Source: CAVPTL01 sp963727235 (GTDB lineage Bacteria > Actinomycetota > Thermoleophilia > Gaiellales > JAICJC01). From it: DNA of 64,000 nucleotides. Each line of letters opens with the position of its first letter. Position 1 is the first letter of the stretch. Below are positions 1-8,520 of the stretch, in pieces. A program made the position numbers and the translations under genes. The stretch covers positions 1 to 64,000 of the forward strand of contig CAVSFZ010000020.1 of NCBI GenBank assembly GCA_963727235.1. Reading direction: 5' to 3'. Below the pieces are notes generated by a model that did not search any database, was not told the origin of the DNA, and was given only the letters and a program-made list of their open reading frames with translations.

Positions 1-600
1 ATCATCCTTCGGGCAATGCCCGGCGGGTTCTCCACGCTTGAGTTCGACGGTCGGGTGGTCGGAGTCGATGGAGACGTGCTGGTAGTGGACGAAGCCCGTC
101 TTCCCATCACCTCCCTGAACGCCGCCGCCGAGGCGGTCGGACGTGCTGGACGTCGCCCATCAGGAGCAGTTCGACGTCCCTCCCCACGGCGACCTCGACG
201 AGCGTCTGGCGGTCGATCGCGCGGCAGCATTGGCGCTGGGCGAGTGGTATGCGTTCGTGACCGCGGCGCGCTCCACACCCTGCGCGACGAGACCGGCCCA
301 GATGACGACGCGTCGATCGTGCGGATCTGGCCCGAGCACTTCGACGCGGCTATCGACATGGGCGACAACTCCGCCCACAGGCGCGGCACGTATGGCGGTT
401 CCCCGGCGACGGGCACCACGCCGAGCCATACATCTACGTCTCACCGTGGGCGGGACGGATCGACGAGTTCTTCGGTGACCCGACCTTCAAGGGCGCGTCG
501 TTTTTGTACTCGCAGCTGGTGGTCGAGTCCGACCCGATGGCAGCTGCGCTCGAGTTTCTGCGAAGCGCTCGAGACCGGATGAGCCGCATGTCGGAGACCG
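1..600 (+). pseudogene. Broken conserved hypothetical protein gene
   Basis: No single frame is open, but joining pieces of all three forward frames gives one protein-like text: an N-terminal part (EFDGRVVGVDGDVLVV), a middle with IRIWPEHFD-like wording (seen as VRIWPEHFDAAIDMGD), and a tail with EPYIYVSPWAGRIDEFFGDP and ALEFLRSARDRM. The WPEHFD and YVSPWA wording resembles an uncharacterised actinobacterial family known to me only as conserved hypothetical. At least three frame changes are needed, near 140, 270-300 and 380-430. The 5' end may lie outside the window. It directly precedes the broken Rieske-TPP gene, so both probably decayed, or were misread, together. No function can be assigned. 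Confidence 0.5.
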
Positions 601-601
601 A

Positions 602-2556
602 ATGGGTAAAGTCGACCCCGGCGGGCTCGAGGTCGACCGTGTCACGACCGTCGTGGCCGCAGGGCGGGCGGTTTGCCTGGTCCGCACCGCGCACGGCTAC
701 GGCGCGCTCGACAACCACTGCCCGCACCAGGGCGGTCCGCTCGGCGACGGACAGCTCGCCGACGGCTACCTGATCTGCCCGTGGCACGCCTACGAGTACG
801 ACCCCGTCACCGGCGTGCCACCGCCGGGGTTCAAGGACGCGGCCACGGGCCGTATGCCGTCGAGGACGCGCCGACGGCGCTGTACGTGGAGCTGCCGGTG
901 CGCGGTCGAGCGCGAGTCGCTGATGGACCAGCTGGTCGCCGTGCTGTGCGAGTGGGGTCTCGACACGGTGTTCGGGATGGTCGGGCACTCGAACCTCGGG
1001 TCTGGCCGACGCGCTGCGCAAGGCCGAGGAGGCGGGTCGGCTCACCTACATCGGGATCCGCCACGAGGGCGCGGCGGCGTTCGCCGCTTCCGGCTACGCG
1101 AAGCACGGCGGGTAGGCCGGCGGCGTGCCTGACCGATCGCGGGGCCCGGCGCGACCAACCTGCTCACCGGCCTGTGGGATGCCAAGGTCGACCGGGTGCC
1201 GATCGTCGCGCTCGACCGGACAGGTGAAGACCCAAGTGGTCGGCCCGGGGACCTTCCAAGAGGTCGACCTGGCCGCCGCGCTTCGCGCCGGTGGCGGAGT
1301 GGAGCCAGACGGTCTCTGCGGCCCGAGAACGCGACCGAGCTCGCGGCGCTGGCGATGAAGCACGCGATCGTGAACCGCGACGTCGCCCACCTCATCTTCC
1401 CCGACGAGGTGCAGGAGCTCGACGGCGTGCCGAGCCCGAGCCGCGGCCGCGATCCCATGACCGGTCGGGTGGCCGCCCCGGGCATCGCGCCCACCCCAGG
1501 CCGAGCTGGAGCGCGCGGTCGCGCTCCTCGCGCAGCGCCGAGCGGCCGGTGATCATCTGTCGGCAACGGGGCCCGCGGTTACGGCGCGAGATCATGGCGT
1601 TCGCCGAGCAGATCGACGCGCCGATCATCACGCACCGTTCAAGGCCAAAGGCCTCGTGCCCGACGACCACCCGCTGGCGTGCGGCGTCCTCGGCCGTTCC
1701 GGCATCCCGGTCGGTTCCGCATCCACATGGGCCGCAGCGACTGCCTGCTGGTGCTGGGCGCGTCGTTTTCGGACCACACCGGCATCGCCACGTACGTACC
1801 GACCATCCAGGTCGACTTCGACCGGATGATGCTCGGCAAGTTCCATCCCGTCGACGTGCCCTTGTGGGGCGACATCGGCCGCACGCTCGCGCGTTCCTGC
1901 GGGCGGCCGTGCCGAGGCGCGACGCCGGCCGCAGCGGGCGTCGATCGAGAAGCAGTGGTCCCGGTGGCGTACGGAGAAGGCGGGCCCGTGCCACGCTCCT
2001 CGACGGCGCGGGCCGCATGCACCCCGCCGCGTCTTCGCGCAGCTGAGCGAGCGTCACGCCGCAGGACGCGGTGATCGCGGTCGACGTCGGCAACAACGCC
2101 TACTCCTTCGGGCGCTACTTCGAGACCCGCCGCGGCCAGTCGGTGCTCATGTCGGGCTACCTCGGCTCGATCGGGTTCGCCTTCCCCGCGGCCATGGGCG
2201 CATGGGCGGCGACCGAAGGGCCGGCCGCAAGGTGGTGTCGGTGAGCGGCGACGGGGGCTTCGGCCAGTACCTCGCCGAGCTCGACGACCGCAGTGGGCTA
2301 TCGATGCCGATCACGCACGTGCTCCTGAACAACAGCGAGCTCGGCAAGATCTCCAAGGAGCAGATCGTGCGCTGCGCCCGGTGTGGCAGACCGACCGAGC
2401 TGCAACCCGAACTTCGCCGAGTACGCCGAAAGCTGCGGCGGCCGCGGCGTCCGGGTGGACACCCGCGACCAATTGGAGCCTGCCCTCCAAGAAGCGATGG
2501 CAGTCACCGACGGCCCCTGCCTGGTGGAGGTACGCAGCTCAGCCCAGGCGGTCTAG
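602..2556 (+). pseudogene. Frameshifted Rieske-TPP fusion enzyme (pyruvate oxidase/dehydrogenase-like)
   Basis: The first 85 codons form a Rieske [2Fe-2S] domain with both ligand motifs visible, CPHQGGPL and CPWHAYEYDPVTG. After a frame change near 850 the text runs into a thiamine-pyrophosphate enzyme: LMDQLVAVLCEWGLDTVFGM, AGPGATNLLTGLWDAKVDR, VVGPGTFQEVDL, LLVLGASFSDHTGIATYVP, the ThDP motif SGDGGFGQYLAELDD, then LNNSELGKISKEQI and a last piece ending CLVEVRSSAQAV before TAG. At least eight frame changes separate these pieces, while residue order and spacing stay normal for the family, so the damage is small indels rather than rearrangement. If intact it would be a flavin/ThDP-type decarboxylating oxidase fused to a redox domain. 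Sequencing error at a low-quality stretch is the main alternative to true decay. Confidence 0.75.
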
Positions 2557-2836
2557 AGTCACTCACAGGACGGATCGCGCCTGACGGTATCGATCCAGCC
2601 CACGTCGACTGCTAACTCGCCTAGGCATCCGGGATCCGAAAGATGTTGCCGGGGCAAGGGTCGAGCTCGCCGTCGATGCCCTGCCAGGGCGTCAAGCGCG
2701 CCGGTCTGCGAAGAGCGAGCGGATCGCTGCATCGACATTCGGTCCGGATCAAACGCGGGCTCGTCACCGCCGTCCAACTTCCACATTCGCGGCGGTCGCG
2801 ATCGCGCTGCGACCGAGGTCGTGGGGTGGCGCGGTT
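2557..2836 (+). other. Intergenic stretch without a supported gene
   Basis: This gap lies between the stop of the broken TPP gene and the stop of the convergent FAD oxidoreductase. Short open frames on both strands lack family motifs and ribosome binding sites. No clear hairpin terminator was seen. Confidence 0.5.
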
Positions 2837-4201
2837 TCAGGGGGTGATGTTGTGGTTTCGGTGGAAGACGTTGTCTGGGTCGGAGCGACGCTTGATGGCG
2901 AGCAGGCGGTCGTAGTTGGGGCCGTATGCGGCGCGGATGGCATCGTCTTGGTCGTCGCCGAGGTAGTTCAGCCAACGGCCCGGTGCGAGGTGCTCTGAGA
3001 CTGCGGCGTACGTGTCCCTGGTCCACGAGATGTTGGCGTCGGTGTCGGCCGGGTCGAGCCATTCAGAGGGGAGCAGGAGGTTGTAGCCGGCGTCGCGGTG
3101 GGGCACGGCGGTGGCGGTCGGATCGATCCGGGTGACGGCTCCGTGGAAGTGCTCGAGGATGATCGCCGACATTGGCGAGGGCACCGAGCCGAACCGTTCG
3201 ACCATGGTGTCGATGAGGGCGTCGGGCAGGCCGGTCGTGAAGCTCGACAGCCAGTAGTTCAGAGCGCCCTTTGGGTATCCCGGGTCGAGCAGCGTGTTCA
3301 TGACCGGGTAGGGCATCGGCCCGACCTGGGTCATCACCGGCGAGCCGTATTCGAGGAACGGTGCGAGGTCGGCGTCGGCGTTGTCGGGATCGGTGTGGCA
3401 GACGATCATGCCGGCGATCTTGGTGCCCGAGCCGTCTGGTGTGTGGGCGAGCGCGGCAAACACGGTGAGTTCGTCGCGACACCTCGCCGACTGGTCGCGA
3501 TAGAACCGCAGCATGTCACCTGCCGCCTCGACTGGATGTGCGATCAGGCCGCCCACGACCATCGGCTGGGGGTGCAGCCGGAATGTGAGCGACGCTGCGA
3601 CCCCGAAGTTGCCGCCACCGCCGCGAAGCGCCCACATCAGCTCGGGATGGGTCTCGTCGGATACCTCGAGCACGTCACCGGCTGCCGTGACCAGCTCCAC
3701 GCCGACCAGATTGTCGGCAGCCAGTCCCTGAGTGGACATCAACCATCCCAAGCCGCCGCCAAGCGTGTAGCCGCCTACGCCGGTGTTGGAGATTGCACCG
3801 CCGGTCACCGCCAGCCCGTGCTCGGCGGTCGCCATGTTCACATCGCTCCAAAGCCCCCCGCCGCCGACATGTGCCGTCCGCGCTGCGGGATCGACGCTCA
3901 CCGCGCGCATCCGTGACAGGTCGATCATCAGGCCATCGTCGACTACAGCGCGGCCGGCGACGTTGTGGCCGCCGCCGCGCACAGAGATCTCCAACCGGTT
4001 CGCGGTCGCGAATCGGACTGCCGCCCCAATATCTGCCGCACTCAGGCACCGCGTGATCAGCGATGGCCGCCGGTCGATCAGCCCATTGTGGACGCGCCGA
4101 GCCTCCTCGTAATCCCCATCAGAAGCCACCAGAACATCGCCTGCGAGTTCGGCCGCCAGCGAGCGCACCGCTTCCATGTCAATCGCCGGTTTCGTCCACA
4201 T
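2837..4201 (-). CDS. BBE-type FAD-dependent oxidoreductase (VAO/PCMH family)
   Basis: A 454-residue protein of the berberine-bridge-enzyme type. The FAD-binding PCMH fold fills about residues 40-210: SVRGGGHNVAGRAVVDDG carries the histidine used for covalent FAD attachment, and GVGGYTLGGGLGWLM follows. The cysteine that gives a second covalent bond in bicovalent members is absent, so single attachment is expected. The C-terminal BBE segment ends YGPNYDRLLAIKRRSDPDNV and FHRNHNITP, the usual family finish. The first ATG is supported by GGAGG seven bases upstream. Members oxidise sugars, alcohols or alkaloid-like compounds; the substrate here is unknown. It is the only intact gene in the first 7 kb, flanked by broken genes on both sides. 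Confidence 0.9.
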   Translation of the reverse strand: MWTKPAIDMEAVRSLAAELAGDVLVASDGDYEEARRVHNGLIDRRPSLITRCLSAADIGAAVRFATANRLEISVRGGGHNVAGRAVVDDGLMIDLSRMRAVSVDPAARTAHVGGGGLWSDVNMATAEHGLAVTGGAISNTGVGGYTLGGGLGWLMSTQGLAADNLVGVELVTAAGDVLEVSDETHPELMWALRGGGGNFGVAASLTFRLHPQPMVVGGLIAHPVEAAGDMLRFYRDQSARCRDELTVFAALAHTPDGSGTKIAGMIVCHTDPDNADADLAPFLEYGSPVMTQVGPMPYPVMNTLLDPGYPKGALNYWLSSFTTGLPDALIDTMVERFGSVPSPMSAIILEHFHGAVTRIDPTATAVPHRDAGYNLLLPSEWLDPADTDANISWTRDTYAAVSEHLAPGRWLNYLGDDQDDAIRAAYGPNYDRLLAIKRRSDPDNVFHRNHNITP

Positions 4202-4562
4202 CCCAACACCTCCGGTCGCTGTAGCAACGCCTCGAGCGGTCGCGACCGCTCGAGCGTCGCGACTCTACACCGCCACGCTAGGTCACCGCCCGAGTCTTGC
4301 CGAGGACTCCACCGGTAGGGGGCGAAAGGTGGCCACATCACGGTTCATACGCAACACATGCGAAGCCTCACCGGGTTCATCCACGACACCAAGTCGTCAG
4401 CATCATCGCCGCAGTCGTGCTGATCGGCGGTGGCGCGGCCGCAACCGGGGCCGTCTGGCACTCCACCCAGTCACCATCCCACCCGGCAAATCGCCAAGCC
4501 TACGACTGTCCGCGGAGAAACGGGGGAACCTGAGTGCCTCGAACTCATGCCGGTGAGGTCGG
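4202..4562 (+). other. Intergenic region with one doubtful short frame
   Basis: This region separates the FAD oxidoreductase promoter side from a cupin remnant. A 78-codon frame at 4297-4533 contains a hydrophobic stretch (VVSIIAAVVLIGGGAAATG) that could be a membrane segment or signal peptide. The rest has no recognisable content and there is no ribosome binding site, so it is not called as a gene. Confidence 0.4.
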
Positions 4563-5014
4563 TTGACACGTTCGTCACATAGCGGGACACACGCCGGGGG
4601 GGCTCCAAGCTCAAACGCCCGGCCGACTGACGGCGGGTCGACCACCAAGACCCGGCGCACCGAGGCCGTCTCTGTTTCCAGAGTATGCGCGCGCGAAAAA
4701 GGCGAGTACGTCGTATCCACGTGGAAGGCCGACAAGGTCGGCCCCACAGGCATTGGCGCAAGCATCGAACTGGCGATCAACGACGTCTGGACGGCATACA
4801 TCAGCGTCCCGACGGGGGTCGCCCACGCGTTCCGCACCGACGGCGACCGACCTGCGGCCGGATCACGATCCACGCAAGCGATGGAGGCTTCTCCGGCTTC
4901 GTGCGCGGCCTCCGCTACGGCGTCGACGTGGGGTGGGACATCGCCGCCGTGCTCGAGGGAGGCAGCCTGCCAGCAAGCGCAGCAACCGTCACCCAGCCAG
5001 CCGGCCGGCCCTAG
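4563..5014 (+). pseudogene. Probable cupin-domain remnant
   Basis: Two adjoining forward frames read like the second half of a small cupin: one gives VWTAYISVPTGVAHAFRTDG, where vPtGvaHaF matches the second cupin motif, and after a frame change near 4855 the other gives RITIHASDGGFSGFVRGL and VGWDIAAVLEGG before the stop at 5012-5014. The first cupin motif with its two histidines is not visible upstream, so the front of the gene is lost or scrambled. The match is by eye only and the call is tentative. It sits beside another broken cupin on the opposite strand. Confidence 0.35.
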
Positions 5015-5022
5015 TCGAAGGG

Positions 5023-5483
5023 TCATGAGGCAGCCGGGGCGAGGATCTCCATGTCGAGTTGGGCGAGCAGCGGCCCGGCCGTTTCGGGGTCAGGCGCGCC
5101 GTTTGCGAACACCTGCTCCATGACCTCGAACATCTGTGTCGCGCGAGCTGGGTTGGACAAGATCATCAGCATCCGTACCGGCTCATCGCCGACGACCGAC
5201 ATCGTGTGCGCGACGCCCGTGGGGATTCCCACGAAGGTACCGGGGGCAGCGATCCTGCGTCGTCGCCGACCTGCAGGTCGAGCCGGCCAGCAAGCACGTA
5301 AAGCATCTCGGCGATCTCGCGGTGACGGTGCAACGGCGGTTCGAAGCCGCCCGGCGCGAGCGTCGTCTCGGCGATGACGAAGGCGTCTCCGGTCGTGTCG
5401 CCGTCGGCTTTTGCCGTGACGGTTGTGCCGGCGAGGTCAATGGTGCGGATGCCTTCACCGGGCTCGAAGATGGTGGCGCTCAT
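5023..5483 (-). pseudogene. Cupin protein with one frameshift
   Basis: The start gives MSATIFEPGEGIRTIDLAGT, then the first cupin motif PPLHRHREIAEMLYVLAGRL. The frame breaks near 5240, and the neighbouring frame continues with WVGIPTGVAHTMSVVGDEPV, the second cupin motif, and LSNPARATQMFEVMEQVF to a stop at 5023. The span of 461 bases is not a multiple of three, consistent with one indel. An intact product would be a one-domain cupin of about 150 residues, metal binding through the HRH-E and later H positions. Reaction unknown. It lies downstream of the sigma factor and fused cupin on the same strand. Confidence 0.7.
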
Positions 5484-5677
5484 GTCGGTCTCCAGCGCTG
5501 GTTGACAAACCAAGCGTAGGCTACTGCCGGGCGCAGTCCTCCGTCTATAAGGAGTTCTCCCTCGTAACCCGTGCTCGATCGCGAACAGCGTCGCCCCGCT
5601 CGGGTCGAGACGCCGTTCTTCGCGTAGAGGCTTGGTCAGCTTTCCCTCGCGAGCAGCCGCAGAACGTCGAGCTCGCG

Positions 5678-6743
5678 CTATGACAGCCTCGGCCGCATCG
5701 GCTGCTGGGACGGGTGACCGGCCGCGGCGCTGCGGATCGCCATCAGCGGAGTTGGACGGGGAGGTCGAGGCGGGTGAAGAGGTCCGGTCGCTGTGGGAAT
5801 CGCAGTGATGCCGGCGATCGCATCGGCGTCGATCGCGAACACCATCAACCCGTAGGCATCGAACCGGCCTTCGCCGTGCTCGTCGGCGAACGCAGCCAGG
5901 GCTGGCTGACCGTTGGCGCGTGTCGGCACGAGCCGGATCTGGTCGAGCCGACCCTCGAGCGGCTGTGTGGCGAAGAAGCCGCCGATCGCGTGCGCACCGG
6001 CGATGCGAACTCTTTCCGGCGGCATCGTCAGGAGCGCGTCGTCCGCGAGTAACGCCACCGATGCCGTCGATGTCGACGGCTTCCCACGCCGTCTGGAATC
6101 TCCGCATCGCCTCTGCCTCGGCGCGGGAATCCGTCGGTATGTGGATGCGGGCGAGCGATTGCTCTTCATGCTCCCGTCGCATGCGCTCCCGGGCGCGTTG
6201 GAGTGCGCTGTTGACCGCCGCTGGGCTGTCACCGAGTACGTCTGCGGCCTCGCGTGCTGACCAGTCGAGCACGTCGCGCAGGACGAGCACGGCCCGCTGC
6301 TTGGGCGGAAGCAGTTGCATGGCAGCGATGAAGGCGAGCCCGATCGCCTCTCGTGTCTCGACCACCGCGTGCGGTTCGCGCTCAGGCGACGGCAGCTCGT
6401 CGACCAGTCGCTGCGGATACGGTTCGAGGTGCGCATCCACCACGGCGACGTTGCGACCGCGCTGCTCGAGCATGCGCAGGCAGACGTTCGTCGCGATCCG
6501 ATGCAGCCACGCGGCAAGCGGAGCTCGCGGCTCGAACCGATCAATCCCGCGCCAGGCTCGAAGCAATGTCTCCTGGAGTGCATCGTCGGCGTCGTGCAGC
6601 GATCCGAGCAGGCGGTAGCAATGCGCGTGCAACGATGAGCGATGCGGCGCGGTCAACCGCACGCACGCTTGTCGATCGCCGGAACTGGCCGAAGCGACCA
6701 AGGTCGCCTCGGCGCTGCGCTGGGAGAGGTCGCTCACCTTCAC
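5678..6743 (-). pseudogene. ECF sigma factor with NTF2-like tail, frameshifted
   Basis: Region 2 reads HAHCYRLLGSLHDADDALQE, then LLRAWRGIDRFEPRAPLAAW and LHRIATNVCLRMLEQRGR. Region 4 reads LLPPKQRAVLVLRDVLDWSA, then VNSALQRARERMRREHEEQS. This matches the ECF group with a C-terminal SnoaL/NTF2-like domain. That tail (LLADDALLTMPPERVRI, RLVPTRANGQPALAAF) is in a different frame, with the break near 6060. The span is one base more than a multiple of three, so one indel explains it. The likely start is GTG at 6743 or 6737. There is no stop between it and the upstream cupin, so as written the two are fused. If functional it would redirect RNA polymerase; in this group the tail is thought to bind a small ligand. 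Confidence 0.75.
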
Positions 6744-7151
6744 AGCGTCACTATGCCCCACCGGGGAGTGGCCCGCGAGCTCCGTCCAAGGCGACGGCCG
6801 GAACGAGTCCGGCACGCCACCAAGCGCGACGAAGCGCACGCCTTGCGGGCCGGGCAGAATCCGTCTCCGCTGCTCGGGCCCGACGCGGGCCATCATCCCC
6901 GGGCGAAGCTCAAAGCGCTCCTCGCCCGCCACCAGCGTGGCTGAGCCGGAGAGTGGAATGTATACCTCCTCCTGATTTGCGTCGTCCACCTTGGCGTCGT
7001 GATTGTGATCGGGATAGCCCTCCCACTCAGGCGGCAGGGTCATCACCTGCATCCCAAACGCCGTCACCCAGAGCGTGGCCCGCGCTCGTCGCGCGAGGCC
7101 GTCGTAGATTGGCTCCATCTCCTCGAACTGGGCAACGGTCACATCGCTCAT
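6744..7151 (-). CDS. Cupin-domain protein, read through into the sigma factor
   Basis: The ATG at 7151 follows a strong AAGGAGG site. The 136-codon segment has a cupin fold: GMQVMTLPPEWEGYPDHNHD carries the first histidines, NQEEVYIPLSGSATLVAGEE the glutamate and strands, and ARVGPEQRRRILPGPQGVRF is typical of one uncharacterised cupin family that normally ends near ALGGVP..W.EL. Here no stop follows; the frame continues into the ECF sigma factor. Either a stop was lost through an indel or this is a true cupin-sigma fusion. Cupins next to ECF factors can act as sensors or anti-sigma partners (ChrR type), but no zinc-binding anti-sigma domain is seen here. Confidence 0.7.
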
Positions 7152-7429
7152 CAGATCCTCCTTAAGATCGGGTGGTGCTGACCTTCCACACTGTCTAATC
7201 CCGAAGCGCCGAAAAACTCATCGCGGCCGTCCCAAAAGAAAGTGACGATGTTGCGACTCGACGCCGGCGAGCCAGCCAGAGCGTGTCTTGGCGCAAGATC
7301 GACGCCGCCCTCCAAGCCAAGCACGCCTCCTGGTTCGAAAGCAGCCTGCTCGTAGTCGCCATCAGGCGACCCCAGGCCACGTTACTGTCGGCACGTTTCC
7401 TACGCGTCCACCGGGTATTCTCGGCAGGT

Positions 7430-7762
7430 ATGGCGTACGACGAGCAGTTGGCGGAGCGCGTTCGGGAGGAACTCCAGGGCGATCCAGGATTCAGCGAGCG
7501 CAAGATGTTTGGTGGCGTCTGCTTCATGCTCCACGGAAACATGTGCGCGGGGGTCGTCGGTGACCGACTGATGCTCCGCCTCGGCAAAGACGGCGCGACC
7601 GCCGCATTGCAGCAGCCAAACGTGACTCCGATGGACTTCACCGGCCGGCCGATGCGGGCCATGGTCTACGTCGAGCGCGAGGGATTGACTGACCACGCGC
7701 TGGCACGCTGGGTCGACCAGGCGGCCAGGTTCGCTCGAAGCCTGCCCCCCAAAGGCGGCTGA
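7430..7762 (+). CDS. TfoX/Sxy N-terminal domain protein
   Basis: A 110-residue protein consisting of a single TfoX-N domain. RKMFGGVCFMLHGNMCAGVV is the family signature (FGG..f..nG..fa), followed by LMLRLGKDGATAA and TGRPMRAMVYVE. In gamma-proteobacteria the full TfoX/Sxy is a competence regulator, but stand-alone N-domain proteins are common in actinobacteria and have no established role. The ATG at 7430 was chosen because conservation begins there (YDEQLAERVREEL); an open extension upstream to 7283 has no family text. It has no operon partner. Confidence 0.85.
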   Translation: MAYDEQLAERVREELQGDPGFSERKMFGGVCFMLHGNMCAGVVGDRLMLRLGKDGATAALQQPNVTPMDFTGRPMRAMVYVEREGLTDHALARWVDQAARFARSLPPKGG

Positions 7763-8187
7763 AGCCGGCAACCAGCCACCTGGTGCGCAGACCACCGGTG
7801 CCACACACGACGGACACGGCGGCCGTGGAGTTGTGCCGATGGCTCAGAGTCCAATGACTCTTCGCGCGGAGCTACTGCGGGCAGAAGCCGGAAGTGTCGC
7901 ACGCACCTGCGACGCGCTCAGCCCCAGCTGATGGTGAGGTTCCCGAGTTCGCGGGAGTGGAATCTGCCCCGGCAATAGCGGTCGGCCGCGTAGCCGCAGG
8001 TAAGTGCCCGCCGTCGGCTATTGCCGGCTTTCAAACCGAAGCTTGGGATTGATACTCCCTATGCCGACGCTGACGCCGTTGGCGAGAGGAACCGTCGACA
8101 GGCCGGATTTCATCACCCGGGGCCATAACCTCCTGTCGCTGACAAGCAAGGCGATGCGTGGGGGGCGCAACGGGGGGCGCAGACAGT
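7763..8187 (+). other. Intergenic region before the tRNA-like remnant
   Basis: About 425 bases with no gene that can be supported. Several short frames exist on both strands without domain content. The stretch leads into the tRNA-Ser-like sequence and may be old junction DNA of an integrated element. No integrase fragment could be recognised. Confidence 0.5.
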
Positions 8188-8216
8188 CCGAATCCCGCAT
8201 GGTTGAGCCAAATCGG

Positions 8217-8280
8217 TGCCGTCTTGAAAACCGGCAATGGCCGTCAAGGTCATTCGTGGGTTCGAATCCCACCCCCGCCG
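8217..8280 (+). pseudogene. tRNA-Ser(TGA)-like remnant, 3' part
   Basis: The anticodon-loop text CTTGAAA with anticodon TGA at 8225-8227, a long variable arm that can pair (TGGCC with GGTCA), a perfect T arm (GTGGG-TTCGAAT-CCCAC) and a 3' acceptor strand CCCCGCC are all present. The anticodon stem is damaged: the 5' side reads GCCGT against ACCGGC, as if one G were lost. The needed 5' acceptor GGCGGGG is not found at the right distance, so this is not a complete tRNA gene. The long variable arm is what identifies the serine type. Confidence 0.65.
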
Positions 8281-8281
8281 T
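8234..8281 (+). repeat. Left copy of exact 48-bp direct repeat (attL-like)
   Basis: These 48 bases, covering the variable arm, T arm and acceptor 3' strand of the tRNA-Ser-like remnant, recur without mismatch and in the same orientation at 16077-16124, that is 7843 bases downstream. tRNA 3' ends are the classic integration sites of site-specific recombinases, so the pair looks like attL and attR of an inserted segment. Confidence 0.75.
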
Positions 8282-8520
8282 GCATCGGGCCGAATTCCGC
8301 ATAGTTGAGCGTTCTTCGAGCCGTTCCGATTCCCCTCCGGAACTCCACAAGCATGTCGTGGAGCTGGGTGCGTCCGCGGGCTCGCTTCATGACGAGTGCG
8401 ATGTGGTCGTGACCTTCGGGAACTGATGTTGCGAGCGTCAACTCGACTTGGTCATCGGGTCGTGGTCGAGCGTGACCGGCGGTGTCTCCGGCGGGCTCGG
8501 AGAAACGAAGTGGGCTGTTG

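Larger units (their letters stand above)
8188..8310 (+). repeat. Pair of 21-bp imperfect direct repeats around the tRNA-like remnant
   Basis: Positions 8188-8208 and 8290-8310 match at 19 of 21 bases (common core CCGAAT-CCGCAT-GTTGAGC). They flank the tRNA-Ser-like 3' end at a period of 102 bases. Such a pair could be a target-site duplication, arm-type recombinase sites, or the scar of tandem integration. Confidence 0.55.

Noticed and set aside
8188..8281. A complete tRNA-Ser gene
   Set aside because: The 3' part is good, but the 5' acceptor strand is missing at the required distance and the anticodon stem lacks a base, so it is recorded as a remnant.
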